The position numbers and the translations under genes were made by a program. This document shows, one piece after another, positions 19,143 to 29,258 of a DNA stretch of 64,000 nt (position 1 is its first letter; each line of letters opens with the position of its first letter). A model generated the notes under the pieces. The model was not told where the DNA came from. It saw only the letters and a program-made list of their open reading frames with translations, and searched no databases. The stretch is from contig NZ_JACOFW010000013.1 in the NCBI RefSeq assembly GCF_014284305.1, forward strand, positions 57,093 to 121,092, in the 5' to 3' direction. The DNA is from Affinundibacterium seohonense. Its GTDB lineage: Bacteria > Pseudomonadota > Gammaproteobacteria > Burkholderiales > Burkholderiaceae_D.

Positions 19143-22100
19143 ATTTATCGGAGTTATTTATCCGTCGTCCCGTGATGACGATATTGCTGAATATTTCTAT
19201 CGTTGTCGCCGGCATCTTGGCCTACCGCATGATCCCAATTGCGGCCTTGCCAAGTTATAACACCCCGGTGATCAGTGTCGGTGCAGGTTTGCCCGGTGCG
19301 AGTCCTGAAACCATGGCAACTTCTGTGGCACTACCTTTAGAAAAACAATTTTCTACCATCCCCGGTTTAGCTACGATCAGTTCTAGTAGCACCTTGGGTT
19401 CGACTTCGCTGACTTTAGAATTTGATGCTAGTCGTAATGTCGATGATGCTGCTGTTGATGTGCAAGCCGCCTTACTGCGTGCACAACGCGCCTTACCGAT
19501 AGAGATGACCTCGCTGCCATCGTATCGTAAAGTGAATCCGGCCGATTCTGCCGTATTGGTTTTGGCATTGACTTCGCCGTCTTTAAGCTTGGCTGAACTG
19601 ACTAATTACGCGGAACATTTAATTTCGCCAAATCTTTCGACCTTAGCCGGTGTGGCGCAGGTGAATATTTTTGGTATCCGTCGTTATGCGGTGCGTATCC
19701 GTGTTGATCCGGGTGCCTTGGCGAGTCGCAATATTGGCTTTGATGAAATCACTACCAGTATCCGCGCAGCGAATTCGATTGCGCCTGTCGGTACACTCGA
19801 TGGCGATAAACAAACTTTAACCATCGTCGCGAATAAGCAATTACAAAATGCGGCTGAGTTCGCCAGCATTATTATTAGCAACAAGGGTGGCCAAGTTGTG
19901 CGTTTGCGTGACGTCGCCAGTGTGGAAGACAGTTACGAGAGCGTCAAATCAGTTGGCAATTTTAACGGTGAGCCAGCAATTATGTTGGCGATCCAGCGAC
20001 AAACTGATGCCAATACGGTCAAGGTGGTCGATGCCATCAAAGCGGCGATTCCAGGCTTTAAAGCGCAATTGCCAGCTTCTGTAAATATTACTTTAGCCAA
20101 TGATAGATCAGTCTCCGTACGTGACTCTTTGCACGATGTGAATCTGACTTTGCTGCTCACGATTTTCTTAGTGATCGTGGTGATCTTTTTATTTTTGCGT
20201 CACATGGTGGCGACAATTATCCCGGCCTTGTCTTTGCCAGTGTCTCTGATCGGTGCCGTATGTTTGCTATGGGCGTTTGATTACACCTTGGATAATATTT
20301 CCTTGCTTGGGATTACCTTGGCAGTAGGTCTGGTGGTCGATGATGCGATTGTGATGCTAGAAAATATTATTCGTCACGTGGAAATGGGCGAAACTCCGTT
20401 TGAGGCGGCGCTCAAAGGATCACGCGAAGTTGGGTTTACGATTATTTCGATCTCGACTTCCTTGATCGCCGTGTTTATTCCTATCTTTTTTATGCCCGGC
20501 GTGATCGGTCAACTCTTTCATGAGTTTGCCGTCGTGGTGAGTCTGGCGATCATCGTGTCGGCCTTTGTGTCTTTAACTTTGGTACCGATGTTGGCGAGTC
20601 GTTTCTTAAAAGCGGAGAGCGATCATTTGCCACCGTCAAAATGGATGGGCGCCTTGACCCATAGTTTTGAGCGTGGCTTCAATGCCTCCTTGAACGCCTA
20701 CACACGTGGATTGGACTTGGCTTTAGCCCATAGGAAATTTGTGTTATTCGTGGCGTTCCTGACTTTCGCTGCTACCGCGTATTTGTTTAATGCGATTCCG
20801 AAAGGTTTCTTCCCAGAAGAAGACATTGGTCAACTTAATGTCTCAACTGAAGCGGCTGAAGATACCTCGTTTCCCGCGATGGTGATCTTGCAGGAAAAAG
20901 TCGCGAAAATTTTGCGTGATGATCCTAACGTATTGACGGTATCTTCATTTCACGGTGGTGGCGGCTCACAAAATACCGGACGTGGTTTTATTAATCTTAA
21001 ACCACGCGATCAACGTAAGCCTATGAAGGAAGTCGTTGAAGGCTTGCGGAATAAATTAAAGGCCGTCCCAGGTATCACCGTGTTTTTGCGCCCAACGCAG
21101 AACTTACAACTGGGTGGTCGTCCAAGCAAGAGCCAGTACCAATTCATTATGCAAAGCGTGAATGCTAGCGAGCTCAGTAGCTGGGCATTCAAAATGCAAG
21201 ACAAAATGCGTGCTGATCCCGGTTTCAAAGATGTGACGACTGACTCACAACTAAAGGGCTTGCAAGCCTCGATAGAAATCGACCGAGATCGCGCTAACTC
21301 TTTAGGTGTGGGCATTGATGCGATTCGCGCGGCTTTATATAGCGCGTTTGGTGAACGTCAAATCGCAACTCTATTTACCAGTGTCGATAGCTACGCGGTG
21401 GTATTGGAGGTCGGGCCTGAAGATAAAAAAGACGAGGCCGCCATCGGTGCCATTTATGTACGCAGTAACACCGGGAATTTAGTACCGATGTCGAGTTTTG
21501 CTACCGTCAAACGTACCGTGGGACCGACCGCCATCAATCACGTTGGGCAGTTACAAGCCGTAACTGTGTCGTTCAATCTGGCACCTGATATGCCCTTAGG
21601 TGATGCGACGAATAAGATCGATAAATTTAAAGATGAGATCAAATTGCCATCCTCAGTGATCACTTCCTACGGTGGTGATGCTGCCGTGTTTAAAGATTCG
21701 CAAGCTGGACAAATGATCTTGATCATCTCCGCGCTGCTGGTGATCTATGTCTTGTTGGGTGTCTTGTATGAAAGCTTTATTCACCCGATCACGATTTTGG
21801 CAGGCTTGCCATCTGCTGCGGTTGGCGCTCTCTTGATGCTGCAATTGTTTGGTAAGGACTTAACCTTGATTGCGACCATCGGTATTTTGCTCTTGATTGG
21901 TATCGTCAAGAAAAACGCCATTATGATGATCGATTTCGCTCTCGATGCACAAAGGCATCGCGGCATGAACCCACCAGAAGCCATACGCGAAGCCTGTATT
22001 GAGCGTTTCCGTCCGATCATGATGACCACGCTGGCAGCTTTGGTCGGTGCGCTACCAATTGCTTTGGGACTAGGTGCTGGCGCGGAGTTACGTCAACCAC

Positions 22101-22225
22101 TGGGTTTGGCTGTAGTCGGTGGTTTGATCTTCTCGCAAGCGATTACTTTGTTTATCACGCCGGTGATTTATTTGGCTCTGGATAAATATAGTGGAAAAGG
22201 GCCGATACTTGGGAATGCGATATAA
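19139..22225 (+). CDS. RND efflux inner-membrane transporter (HAE1 family)
   Basis: Proton-driven multidrug pump of 1028 residues with 12 membrane segments and two large periplasmic loops, the standard plan. The start MNLSELFIRRPVMTILLN is typical. The proton-relay aspartates are seen as D401 and D402 in LAVGLVVDDAIVMLENIIRH, and FFPEEDIGQL opens the second periplasmic half. The closest subgroup by eye is MdtB/MdtC-like multidrug pumps; the exact substrates cannot be told. The ATG overlaps the stop of the adaptor gene, and a strong terminator follows the gene. Confidence 0.95.
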   Translation: MNLSELFIRRPVMTILLNISIVVAGILAYRMIPIAALPSYNTPVISVGAGLPGASPETMATSVALPLEKQFSTIPGLATISSSSTLGSTSLTLEFDASRNVDDAAVDVQAALLRAQRALPIEMTSLPSYRKVNPADSAVLVLALTSPSLSLAELTNYAEHLISPNLSTLAGVAQVNIFGIRRYAVRIRVDPGALASRNIGFDEITTSIRAANSIAPVGTLDGDKQTLTIVANKQLQNAAEFASIIISNKGGQVVRLRDVASVEDSYESVKSVGNFNGEPAIMLAIQRQTDANTVKVVDAIKAAIPGFKAQLPASVNITLANDRSVSVRDSLHDVNLTLLLTIFLVIVVIFLFLRHMVATIIPALSLPVSLIGAVCLLWAFDYTLDNISLLGITLAVGLVVDDAIVMLENIIRHVEMGETPFEAALKGSREVGFTIISISTSLIAVFIPIFFMPGVIGQLFHEFAVVVSLAIIVSAFVSLTLVPMLASRFLKAESDHLPPSKWMGALTHSFERGFNASLNAYTRGLDLALAHRKFVLFVAFLTFAATAYLFNAIPKGFFPEEDIGQLNVSTEAAEDTSFPAMVILQEKVAKILRDDPNVLTVSSFHGGGGSQNTGRGFINLKPRDQRKPMKEVVEGLRNKLKAVPGITVFLRPTQNLQLGGRPSKSQYQFIMQSVNASELSSWAFKMQDKMRADPGFKDVTTDSQLKGLQASIEIDRDRANSLGVGIDAIRAALYSAFGERQIATLFTSVDSYAVVLEVGPEDKKDEAAIGAIYVRSNTGNLVPMSSFATVKRTVGPTAINHVGQLQAVTVSFNLAPDMPLGDATNKIDKFKDEIKLPSSVITSYGGDAAVFKDSQAGQMILIISALLVIYVLLGVLYESFIHPITILAGLPSAAVGALLMLQLFGKDLTLIATIGILLLIGIVKKNAIMMIDFALDAQRHRGMNPPEAIREACIERFRPIMMTTLAALVGALPIALGLGAGAELRQPLGLAVVGGLIFSQAITLFITPVIYLALDKYSGKGPILGNAI

Positions 22226-22255
22226 CAGCGCTCTAAACTGTCCGCTATAAAGAAG

Positions 22256-22308
22256 AACGCCCGACATTTTCTAAAGATTCATTCAGAAAATGTCGGGCGT
22301 TTTTGTTT
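22256..22308 (+). terminator. Strong terminator after the RND operon
   Basis: A 17-base perfect stem (arms 22256-22272 and 22285-22301) with a 12-base loop is followed by TTTGTTTT. It is among the longest uninterrupted stems in the window. Confidence 0.9.
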
Positions 22309-22466
22309 TAAGGATGAGGCTAGCGAGTAGATTGGGCTGCAAAGTCCAATAGCCGATGTTCTTGTAGCTGAAGCTAGCAATTCATTGGTTCAGCATCAAT
22401 GGATTTCTGTGGCTTTTATCCAATTCCTGTCGATTTGAAACAAGTAAAGCCTTTGACGAAAAATGT

Positions 22467-24185
22467 TCAATGCGCCTTAACGGCTTGCTCAGTACCTACT
22501 GCAAAGCGTTCCAATACATGACTGGTCATGCCCTTCGCCAATTCTTCTTCACCCAAAAACACCAGATCTGAAGTTTCTTGTTTGAGTAATTGCATCTCGT
22601 CTGCGCTATCAGCCCGCAGGATGATTTCAATCTCGGGATTGAGTGTGCGAGCGGTTTTGATCATTTGGCGCGCATGTAAGGTATCGGGGATGGCGATCAC
22701 TAACATCGCTGCAGTGTGAATGTGTGCTTGTACTAAAACCGCAGCTTCTGCCGCATTGCCGGATACGGCGACGACGCCTTCACTGCGGATTTTTTCCACC
22801 AGTTCGCGATTTTGTTCCGCCACGACAAAGGGAATATGTTGCTCTTTGAGAGTCGCGCCGATTCTGCTGCCTATACGGCCGTAGCCGACTAACACGATTT
22901 GCCCTTGCAGATATTTACCGTCCGTGCTTTGTGGTAATTCTGCGTAAGGATCTTGTCTTTGTTCCAGATTGCGTGCTGCTTGTGAGTTTGCCAGCGTCCA
23001 GCGACGGATAGGTTCGACCAACGCAAACAATACGGGATTGAGCGCGATCGTAATCAAAGCACTCGCGAGAATTAAACTCATGCCCTCGATGGGTAGCAAG
23101 CCTAAGCTGACACCAAGGCCGGCCAGAATAAATGAGAACTCACCGATTTGTGCCAGACTCGCCGCGACTGTCAACGCGGTGTTGAGTGGGTAGCGGAATG
23201 CGATCACAAGAGCGACCGCTGCGAGCGCTTTACCAAGAATAATAATCGCCACCACCGCCAACACATGCAAAGGTTGTTCGAGCACGATTACCGGATCAAA
23301 TAACATGCCGACTGAGACGAAAAATAACACTGAGAAGGCATCGCGTAAAGGGAGCGATTCCTCCGCAGCACGATGACTAAATTCTGATTCGCGCATCACC
23401 GTGCCTGCAAAAAAAGCACCGAGCGCGAAAGACACGCTAAACAGCGCAGAGGCACCATAAGCAATTCCGATCGCACATGCGATTACTGCTAAGGTAAATA
23501 ATTCACGCGAACCCGTACGCGATACCTGCCATAACAACCAAGGCAGCGCGCGCCGACCGACGACGAGCATCAAGACGATGAAGGCAGCAACTTGCAATAA
23601 AGTTTTTCCAAGTGCCATCCAAAGCGGTGTTTCAGGTGAGCTCGTGGGGATGGTGCCACCCAAGACGCCAGCGAGCGCTGGTAACAACACCAGGAAGAGG
23701 ACAGTTGCTAGGTCTTCCACCACCAGCCAGCCAACTGCGATGCGTCCATTCATCGAATCCAAAATGCCACGCGCTTCCAAAGCCTTTAAAAGCACGACGG
23801 TGCTGGCACAAGAGAGCGACAAGCCGAACACCAGACCACTTCCTAGACTCCAACCTAGACACCATGCCATGAACATGCCCAGCCCAGTTGCAAAGGCCAT
23901 TTGTAGAATGGCACCTGGTAGGGCAATGCGCTTAACTTCCAATAGATCTTTTAAGGAAAAATGCAGACCGACTCCAAACATCAATAACATCACCCCGATC
24001 TCAGATAATTGTGCAGCGATATTCGCATCGGCAACAAAGCCGGGCGTGGCGGGGCCAATTAAGATTCCCGCGACCAAATAGCCAACTAAGGCAGGCAGTT
24101 TGATCTTTTCTGCGATAAAACCAAAGATCAGTGCAAAGCCAAAGCCTGCTGCTAAGGTGGTGATTAAGGAAATGTTATGGTGCAA
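22467..24185 (-). CDS. CPA2-family monovalent cation:proton antiporter (KefB/YbaL type)
   Basis: An inner-membrane antiporter, 572 residues from the TTG at 24185. That start is preferred because CAGGAG lies 8 bases upstream; the frame continues up to another TTG at 24245 without such a site. About 12 membrane segments fill residues 1-390, with the GFIAEKIKLPALVGYLVAGIL opening of the family. A Rossmann RCK/TrkA-N domain (VLVGYGRIGSRIG) follows at about residues 410-530 and should bind NAD(H) or nucleotides to gate transport. YbaL-type proteins are the nearest match; the ion is probably K+ or Na+. Monocistronic and divergent from argJ. Confidence 0.88.
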   Translation of the reverse strand: MHHNISLITTLAAGFGFALIFGFIAEKIKLPALVGYLVAGILIGPATPGFVADANIAAQLSEIGVMLLMFGVGLHFSLKDLLEVKRIALPGAILQMAFATGLGMFMAWCLGWSLGSGLVFGLSLSCASTVVLLKALEARGILDSMNGRIAVGWLVVEDLATVLFLVLLPALAGVLGGTIPTSSPETPLWMALGKTLLQVAAFIVLMLVVGRRALPWLLWQVSRTGSRELFTLAVIACAIGIAYGASALFSVSFALGAFFAGTVMRESEFSHRAAEESLPLRDAFSVLFFVSVGMLFDPVIVLEQPLHVLAVVAIIILGKALAAVALVIAFRYPLNTALTVAASLAQIGEFSFILAGLGVSLGLLPIEGMSLILASALITIALNPVLFALVEPIRRWTLANSQAARNLEQRQDPYAELPQSTDGKYLQGQIVLVGYGRIGSRIGATLKEQHIPFVVAEQNRELVEKIRSEGVVAVSGNAAEAAVLVQAHIHTAAMLVIAIPDTLHARQMIKTARTLNPEIEIILRADSADEMQLLKQETSDLVFLGEEELAKGMTSHVLERFAVGTEQAVKAH

Positions 24186-24364
24186 AATGAGTTCTCCTGA
24201 AATTGATGCTTTGCGTGGCGAAGTTATTCTAACACCATGGACCAATTGACCCTGATAGACGTAGAAGCTATAAAAGGTGTTTTTTTGTGACTCTAAGGAA
24301 ACTACAACTCTAAAATATCCTACAATAACGGCTTACTTTTCATCACCATTCTAGGACTGACACC

Positions 24365-25603
24365 ATGGCCGTTAATTCCCCCATTCCACTCGCCGCCGAT
24401 TTGAAACCAGTGAAAGGTATCGAACTGGGCTACGCTCAAGCGGGCATACGCAAAGCAAATCGTAAAGATTTGTTGGTGATGAAGTTGGCGCCAAGTGCGA
24501 CGGTGGCAGGTGTTTTTACGACCAATCGTTTTTGTGCAGCGCCAGTGCAGGTGTGTAAAGCGCATTTGGAAAGTCCCCACATGGCAGTCGGACCGATACG
24601 CGCGTTGGTTGTGAATACAGGTAATGCCAATGCCGGTACTGGCGATGCGGGCTTGGCAGCTGCCAACGCGACTTGCGCCGCGCTTGCTGAATACCTAGGA
24701 TGCGAGCCTTCACAAGTGTTGCCATTTTCGACAGGCGTGATTCTTGAACAATTGCCGGTGGATCGTTTGATCGCTGGTTTGCCCGCTGCCATTGCGAGTT
24801 TGAGTGAAGACAATTGGTTCCACGCAGCCGAAGCGATTATGACCACCGACACACAGCCAAAAGCTGCGTCAAGTTCAGTGGTGATTAATGGCATCCCGGT
24901 GACGATGACGGGCATCAGTAAAGGCGCGGGTATGATCAAACCCAATATGGCGACCATGCTTGGCTATCTGGCTTTGGATGCCAAAGTGTCACAAACTGTA
25001 CTTGACCATTTGGTGAAGAAGGCCGCCGATCAATCATTTAATTGCATCACGATTGATGGCGATACGTCTACCAATGATTCTTTTATGTTGATCGCCACTG
25101 GCACATCGGCATTAGAAATCAATGAACTTGATACACCAGAGTATCAAGCGCTAGCTGACGCGGTCATCGCTTTATCGCAAAAATTAGCACACATGATTAT
25201 TCGCGATGGCGAAGGTGCGACCAAGTTCATGAGCATCGTGGTGGAAGAAGGCCGTGATGTCGAAGAATGTCGCAAAATTGCGTATTCCATTGCCCATTCA
25301 CCTTTAGTGAAGACCGCTTTCTTCGCTTCTGATCCGAATCTAGGTCGTATTTTGGCGGCGATTGGCTACGCTGGTGTGAACGACTTAGAAGTTGGTAAGT
25401 TAAATCTGTACCTTGATGATGTCTGGGTTGCCAAAAATGGTGGACGTAATCCTGATTATCGCGAAGAAGATGGCCAGCGCGTAATGAAACAAAGTGAAAT
25501 CACGATACGCGTAAAGCTCGCGCGCGGCATGGCAAGTACGACAGTTTGGACCTGTGATTTGTCGCATGACTATGTTTCGATTAATGCTGATTATCGTTCT
25601 TGA
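24365..25603 (+). CDS. argJ: Bifunctional ornithine acetyltransferase/N-acetylglutamate synthase
   Basis: ArgJ recycles the acetyl group from N-acetylornithine to glutamate, and in its bifunctional form also makes N-acetylglutamate from acetyl-CoA; both serve arginine synthesis. 412 residues, the normal length. The autoprocessing site is [11 protein letters not shown], where T197 becomes the N-terminal nucleophile of the beta chain. The oxyanion-hole region NTGNANAGTG and the conserved DGEGATKF are also visible. The ATG at 24365 fits the family start. Two further genes follow on the same strand with gaps of 15 and 33 bases, an arrangement common in Burkholderiales. Confidence 0.96.
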   Translation: MAVNSPIPLAADLKPVKGIELGYAQAGIRKANRKDLLVMKLAPSATVAGVFTTNRFCAAPVQVCKAHLESPHMAVGPIRALVVNTGNANAGTGDAGLAAANATCAALAEYLGCEPSQVLPFSTGVILEQLPVDRLIAGLPAAIASLSEDNWFHAAEAIMTTDTQPKAASSSVVINGIPVTMTGISKGAGMIKPNMATMLGYLALDAKVSQTVLDHLVKKAADQSFNCITIDGDTSTNDSFMLIATGTSALEINELDTPEYQALADAVIALSQKLAHMIIRDGEGATKFMSIVVEEGRDVEECRKIAYSIAHSPLVKTAFFASDPNLGRILAAIGYAGVNDLEVGKLNLYLDDVWVAKNGGRNPDYREEDGQRVMKQSEITIRVKLARGMASTTVWTCDLSHDYVSINADYRS

Positions 25604-25618
25604 TTCGGCAATTACCTC

Positions 25619-26482
25619 ATGTCCCAACTTGATCAATTCTTAAGCCGTGCCGAGCACTTGTTAAATCGCTTGGAAGCCTATTTGCCGCCACCTGAGCCAA
25701 TGCCAGACTGGCGCTTGGCAACGGCATTTCGTTGGCGTAAACGCAGCGGCCAGGGGTTTTTGCAGATCGTTAAACATACTGCCAAATTGACATTCGATGA
25801 CCTGCAACATATCACGCCACAAAAAGAATTGATCGCGCAAAACACGCGCCAATTTGTTGAGGGAAAGCCGGCCAATAATGTTTTGTTGACTGGCGCTCGC
25901 GGCACTGGGAAATCGTCTTTAATTAAAGCCTGTTTACAAGAATTTGCCGAGCAGGGTTTGCGATTGATTGAAGTTGATAAAGCCGATATGTGTGACTTGC
26001 CAGATATCATCGACTTAATAGCAGAGCGCCCAGAAAAATTTATTTTGTTTTGTGATGATCTGTCGTTTGAAGATGGCGAAGCGGGTTATAAGGCATTGAA
26101 GGTCGCTTTAGATGGCAGTATCTCGGCTCAGGCTGACAATGTGCTGATCTATGCGACATCGAATCGGCGTCATCTGATGCCAGAGAGAATGTCGGATAAC
26201 GCCAGCTACACCCATGACGAGGATGGCGATTTGCACCCGGGCGAAACAGTTGAGGAGAAAATCTCCTTGTCTGAACGCTTTGGTTTGTGGGTCTCGTTTT
26301 ATCCGTTCAAACAAGACGATTATTTAGATATTGTCGCGCATTGGTTGCACAGTTTTTCATGCACGCCCGAACAAATTGCGGCCGCGCGTGGCGATGCTTT
26401 GCGTTGGGCTTTGCAACGAGGCTCACGTTCTGGTCGCGTCGCATGGCAATTTGCCCGCGATTTTGCTGGCCGTCACAATTAG
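25619..26482 (+). CDS. DUF815-family AAA+ ATP-binding protein
   Basis: A 287-residue cytoplasmic ATPase of the DUF815 family. Walker A GARGTGKSS is at about residues 92-100, Walker B FILFCDDLSF around 140-149, and sensor I region YATSNRRHLMPERM follows. A sensor-II-like arginine segment lies near the C-terminus. The N-terminal 80 residues, with RWRKRSGQGFLQ, are typical of the family. The function is not established. It is co-directional with argJ (15-base gap) and the Nudix gene, which suggests co-transcription but says little about its role. Confidence 0.88.
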   Translation: MSQLDQFLSRAEHLLNRLEAYLPPPEPMPDWRLATAFRWRKRSGQGFLQIVKHTAKLTFDDLQHITPQKELIAQNTRQFVEGKPANNVLLTGARGTGKSSLIKACLQEFAEQGLRLIEVDKADMCDLPDIIDLIAERPEKFILFCDDLSFEDGEAGYKALKVALDGSISAQADNVLIYATSNRRHLMPERMSDNASYTHDEDGDLHPGETVEEKISLSERFGLWVSFYPFKQDDYLDIVAHWLHSFSCTPEQIAAARGDALRWALQRGSRSGRVAWQFARDFAGRHN

Positions 26483-26515
26483 GTTTCCTTACTCCCATTT
26501 TTTGAAGTTGATACT

Positions 26516-26926
26516 ATGAACGCAAGCCCGGTCAATGTCGCAGTCGGCATTTTGATGCAAGCCAACGGCGATGTCCTATTGGGACAGCGGCCGGAGGGGA
26601 AGCCTTATGCTGGTTACTGGGAATTCCCTGGCGGTAAAGTCGAAGAGGGTGAAGATATTCTGGCGGCACTCGAACGCGAATTTATGGAAGAGCTAGGAAT
26701 ACAAATTCTGACTGCGGAACCATGGTGTGGCGTCGAATACATTTACCCACACGCCCATGTGCGCCTGCACTTTTACATCTCACGTGAATGGATAGGGGAG
26801 CCGCAAAGCCTGGAAGGGCAAGCGTTTGCATGGCAAGGCGCGGTGGCAGTGGAACCGCTTCTTCCTGCCACCATACCCTTGATTACATGTTTGGACGGCT
26901 TACGTTTTTCTAGCAACCTAAGTTGA
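26516..26926 (+). CDS. MutT-like Nudix hydrolase
   Basis: A 136-residue Nudix hydrolase. The Nudix box GGKVEEGEDILAALEREF and the following MEELGI (about residues 39-62) match GX5EX7REUXEEXGU. The family start VNVAVGILMQANGDVLLGQRPEGKPYAG... and the GYWEFPGGK core are those of 8-oxo-dGTP diphosphatase MutT, so it probably cleans the nucleotide pool of oxidised dGTP. Residues after the box are fairly divergent, and other substrates cannot be ruled out. It ends 23 bases before the convergent AsmA gene; an AT-rich inverted repeat spans the shared 3' region. Confidence 0.88.
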   Translation: MNASPVNVAVGILMQANGDVLLGQRPEGKPYAGYWEFPGGKVEEGEDILAALEREFMEELGIQILTAEPWCGVEYIYPHAHVRLHFYISREWIGEPQSLEGQAFAWQGAVAVEPLLPATIPLITCLDGLRFSSNLS

Positions 26927-26949
26927 TTTTTTGATTTTGAATAATCAAC

Positions 26950-29109
26950 TTACTGCCCGAACAAACCTTTCAATTTGTCCTTCAATTGCTCATTTACTTT
27001 TTCTTTCAATTCTTTTTTCTTCTCTTCTAAGACCGGCGCGGCTTTCGCTTTAAAGGCGGATTTCAAAGCTTCGCTTGAGATCTGGGCGAACTGCAACTGA
27101 TAGCCTAATTTATCGAATGGCCCGCTGATGCGAACTGGAATGGTCAAGTCTTTCAGTTGCGCCAAGTCTGCGCCGTCTTGACCAGTTGAGGTATTGACGA
27201 TGGTGGCGCGTGCTGTGTAATCGAGACTGCTATTGCGCAGATTGACTAGTCCTTTGCCACCCACGCGTAAGAAGGGCGATTTCATATCGAGATCGTCACT
27301 GTTACCTATGCCATCGACGAAATTGATCGATGCCGACATCGCCGAAAAGTCCGTTTTTTCAAGTTGATTGGCGGCTTGCTGTTGATCGGTTTTGTTGAGA
27401 ATCTTTGCCTTAAAGTCGCGCAAGGATTTCGCTAGGTTAATGCCTTTAACCGCGCCATCCGAAAGTTGTGTGCGTATGCTGCCGTTTAAATTGTCTTTGA
27501 ATTGTGAGACGCGTTTGCCATGGGTCTTGATGTTCAAATTCAAGTTGCCACGTCCTTCTACAATATCTTTTTGCATGAAATCGACTAGGATAGGATTGAT
27601 CTGCACATTGCTTAAATTTTGCTGCATCTGGAAGTGATTGCCATCGACATCAAATCCCATACTGCCAGCGACACTGCCTTGATACAGTTGTGCCGCAATA
27701 CCATTCATGGTGATTTTCCCCTGATTGGCTTTGAGCGGTAATGCCACTTGATTGATCTTGAGGTTTTTAACCTGTAAAGCACCGATGCGGATCAATCCAT
27801 CGAGATTCAGTGATTTTAATGCGGTCAGATTGAGATCGTCTTCTTTGCTAGTATCGGTTTTCGCAGATTCAGTCGTACTCTTGAGGTAGCGATCCAGATT
27901 CAGTTTGTCGATATCGACGTTAAAGCTAATTGCCGGATTGGAAAAGTTTTGCACTTGTACCGTTGTGTGGAGCGATGTCTCATCAAACTTCGCATCGAGC
28001 TTGGTGTTGAGTGACTTATCTTTGAGGTTGGCGCTGAGTTGACCAGTTACAGGCACCACAATGTCGGCTTGTGCCAATTTGGGATCGTTCAATTTGATTT
28101 GCATCGTCAATTGCGGCAGTTGCAGGATTTGGGTATCGAGTACCATCTTCAGACTAGATTTCAAATCGACCTGTTTGGAGGCACCAGCTTGTTTGCTTTG
28201 TGCCTGTAAGCTGATCTCGGCAATGCTGAGGTCTTTGTCATGCATCAAGAACTTATTCAGTATGACTTGCGCGTTCAATTCTTGCGCGCCACTGAGTTTT
28301 GCCGTTAGCTTAATTTGTTCGCTAGTGCTGTCTGTCTGACTTAGATGCAAAGCCGATGTATCGATTTGAACATCGAAAGGATTTGCGCCTAGTTTTCCTG
28401 CGATCTGTGTTTTTAGGTCTTGTACATCGAGAATTTTTTGTTCGATATCAAAGCGTAATTGGGTATTGATGTTTATTGTCGCTTCGGCTTTTGGTTTGTC
28501 GAATTGAAATTGTGCACTGAACTTAATAGGGGTTTTATTTTTATCACTGATTTTTCCAGTACTCAAATTCAAGTCATGAATACGACCTTTCAACTCGCCT
28601 TTCTGATCATCAATCTCGAAGCTCGATTGCGCGATGTCGATCCCTTCGATATCAAATCGCATTTGTTTTTCTGACGGATTTGCAGATTCAGCTTCTTTGA
28701 CTTCGGGATCTTGCTTGATTAAGTCATCGATATTCGATTTGCCCTCGGCATCACGTTGATAACGCAGTCGCATGCCGTGTAAAGACACTTTGTCGATGAC
28801 GATTTGTTTTTGTAGTAGTGGTAGCAAGGCGAGAGAGACTTGGGCACGATCAAGTGCCGCGAATTGTGTCGTCGATTCGAATTCTGATAGCTTAATTTTT
28901 TCTAAACTGACACCAAGTTTTGGAAAAAAATTGAGTTGAATATTGCCATCGATACGCAAACTACGATGCTTTTTATTTTTCACCAAGTCGATCAGTTGCG
29001 ATTTGAATTGATTCGGATCGAAAACGAAACTGAGATAAGCGATACCAAGGCCGAGTATGAGTGCCAAGGAGGCAAGCAGAATGGCGATTATCTTGAGTGG
29101 CTTGTTCAT
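26950..29109 (-). CDS. AsmA-family protein
   Basis: A 719-residue protein anchored by one N-terminal membrane segment (about residues 6-28). The rest is a long, repetitive beta-strand protein facing the periplasm. The N-terminal AsmA/chorein-like start has FDPNQFKSQLIDLVKNK, and the C-terminal AsmA_2-like domain contains the pattern IRTQLSDGAVKGINL. Such proteins are thought to form bridges that carry phospholipid between inner and outer membrane. The C-terminal tail is rich in Lys and Glu with a coiled-coil pattern. It is a single gene; the SPFH gene lies 149 bases upstream on the same strand. Confidence 0.9.
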   Translation of the reverse strand: MNKPLKIIAILLASLALILGLGIAYLSFVFDPNQFKSQLIDLVKNKKHRSLRIDGNIQLNFFPKLGVSLEKIKLSEFESTTQFAALDRAQVSLALLPLLQKQIVIDKVSLHGMRLRYQRDAEGKSNIDDLIKQDPEVKEAESANPSEKQMRFDIEGIDIAQSSFEIDDQKGELKGRIHDLNLSTGKISDKNKTPIKFSAQFQFDKPKAEATININTQLRFDIEQKILDVQDLKTQIAGKLGANPFDVQIDTSALHLSQTDSTSEQIKLTAKLSGAQELNAQVILNKFLMHDKDLSIAEISLQAQSKQAGASKQVDLKSSLKMVLDTQILQLPQLTMQIKLNDPKLAQADIVVPVTGQLSANLKDKSLNTKLDAKFDETSLHTTVQVQNFSNPAISFNVDIDKLNLDRYLKSTTESAKTDTSKEDDLNLTALKSLNLDGLIRIGALQVKNLKINQVALPLKANQGKITMNGIAAQLYQGSVAGSMGFDVDGNHFQMQQNLSNVQINPILVDFMQKDIVEGRGNLNLNIKTHGKRVSQFKDNLNGSIRTQLSDGAVKGINLAKSLRDFKAKILNKTDQQQAANQLEKTDFSAMSASINFVDGIGNSDDLDMKSPFLRVGGKGLVNLRNSSLDYTARATIVNTSTGQDGADLAQLKDLTIPVRISGPFDKLGYQLQFAQISSEALKSAFKAKAAPVLEEKKKELKEKVNEQLKDKLKGLFGQ

Positions 29110-29258
29110 GACGTTTTCCTGAAAAATTTGTAGATCACAGTGTCGTGATCATAACATCGTCGGAAAAGTGATTTTGTTAAATGTGTTGGCTTTGGCGAAT
29201 GTTATTGTGATTTGTTACCAGCGTCTGTTGCCAGACACTGGTGTGCGTAGTGAAATTC

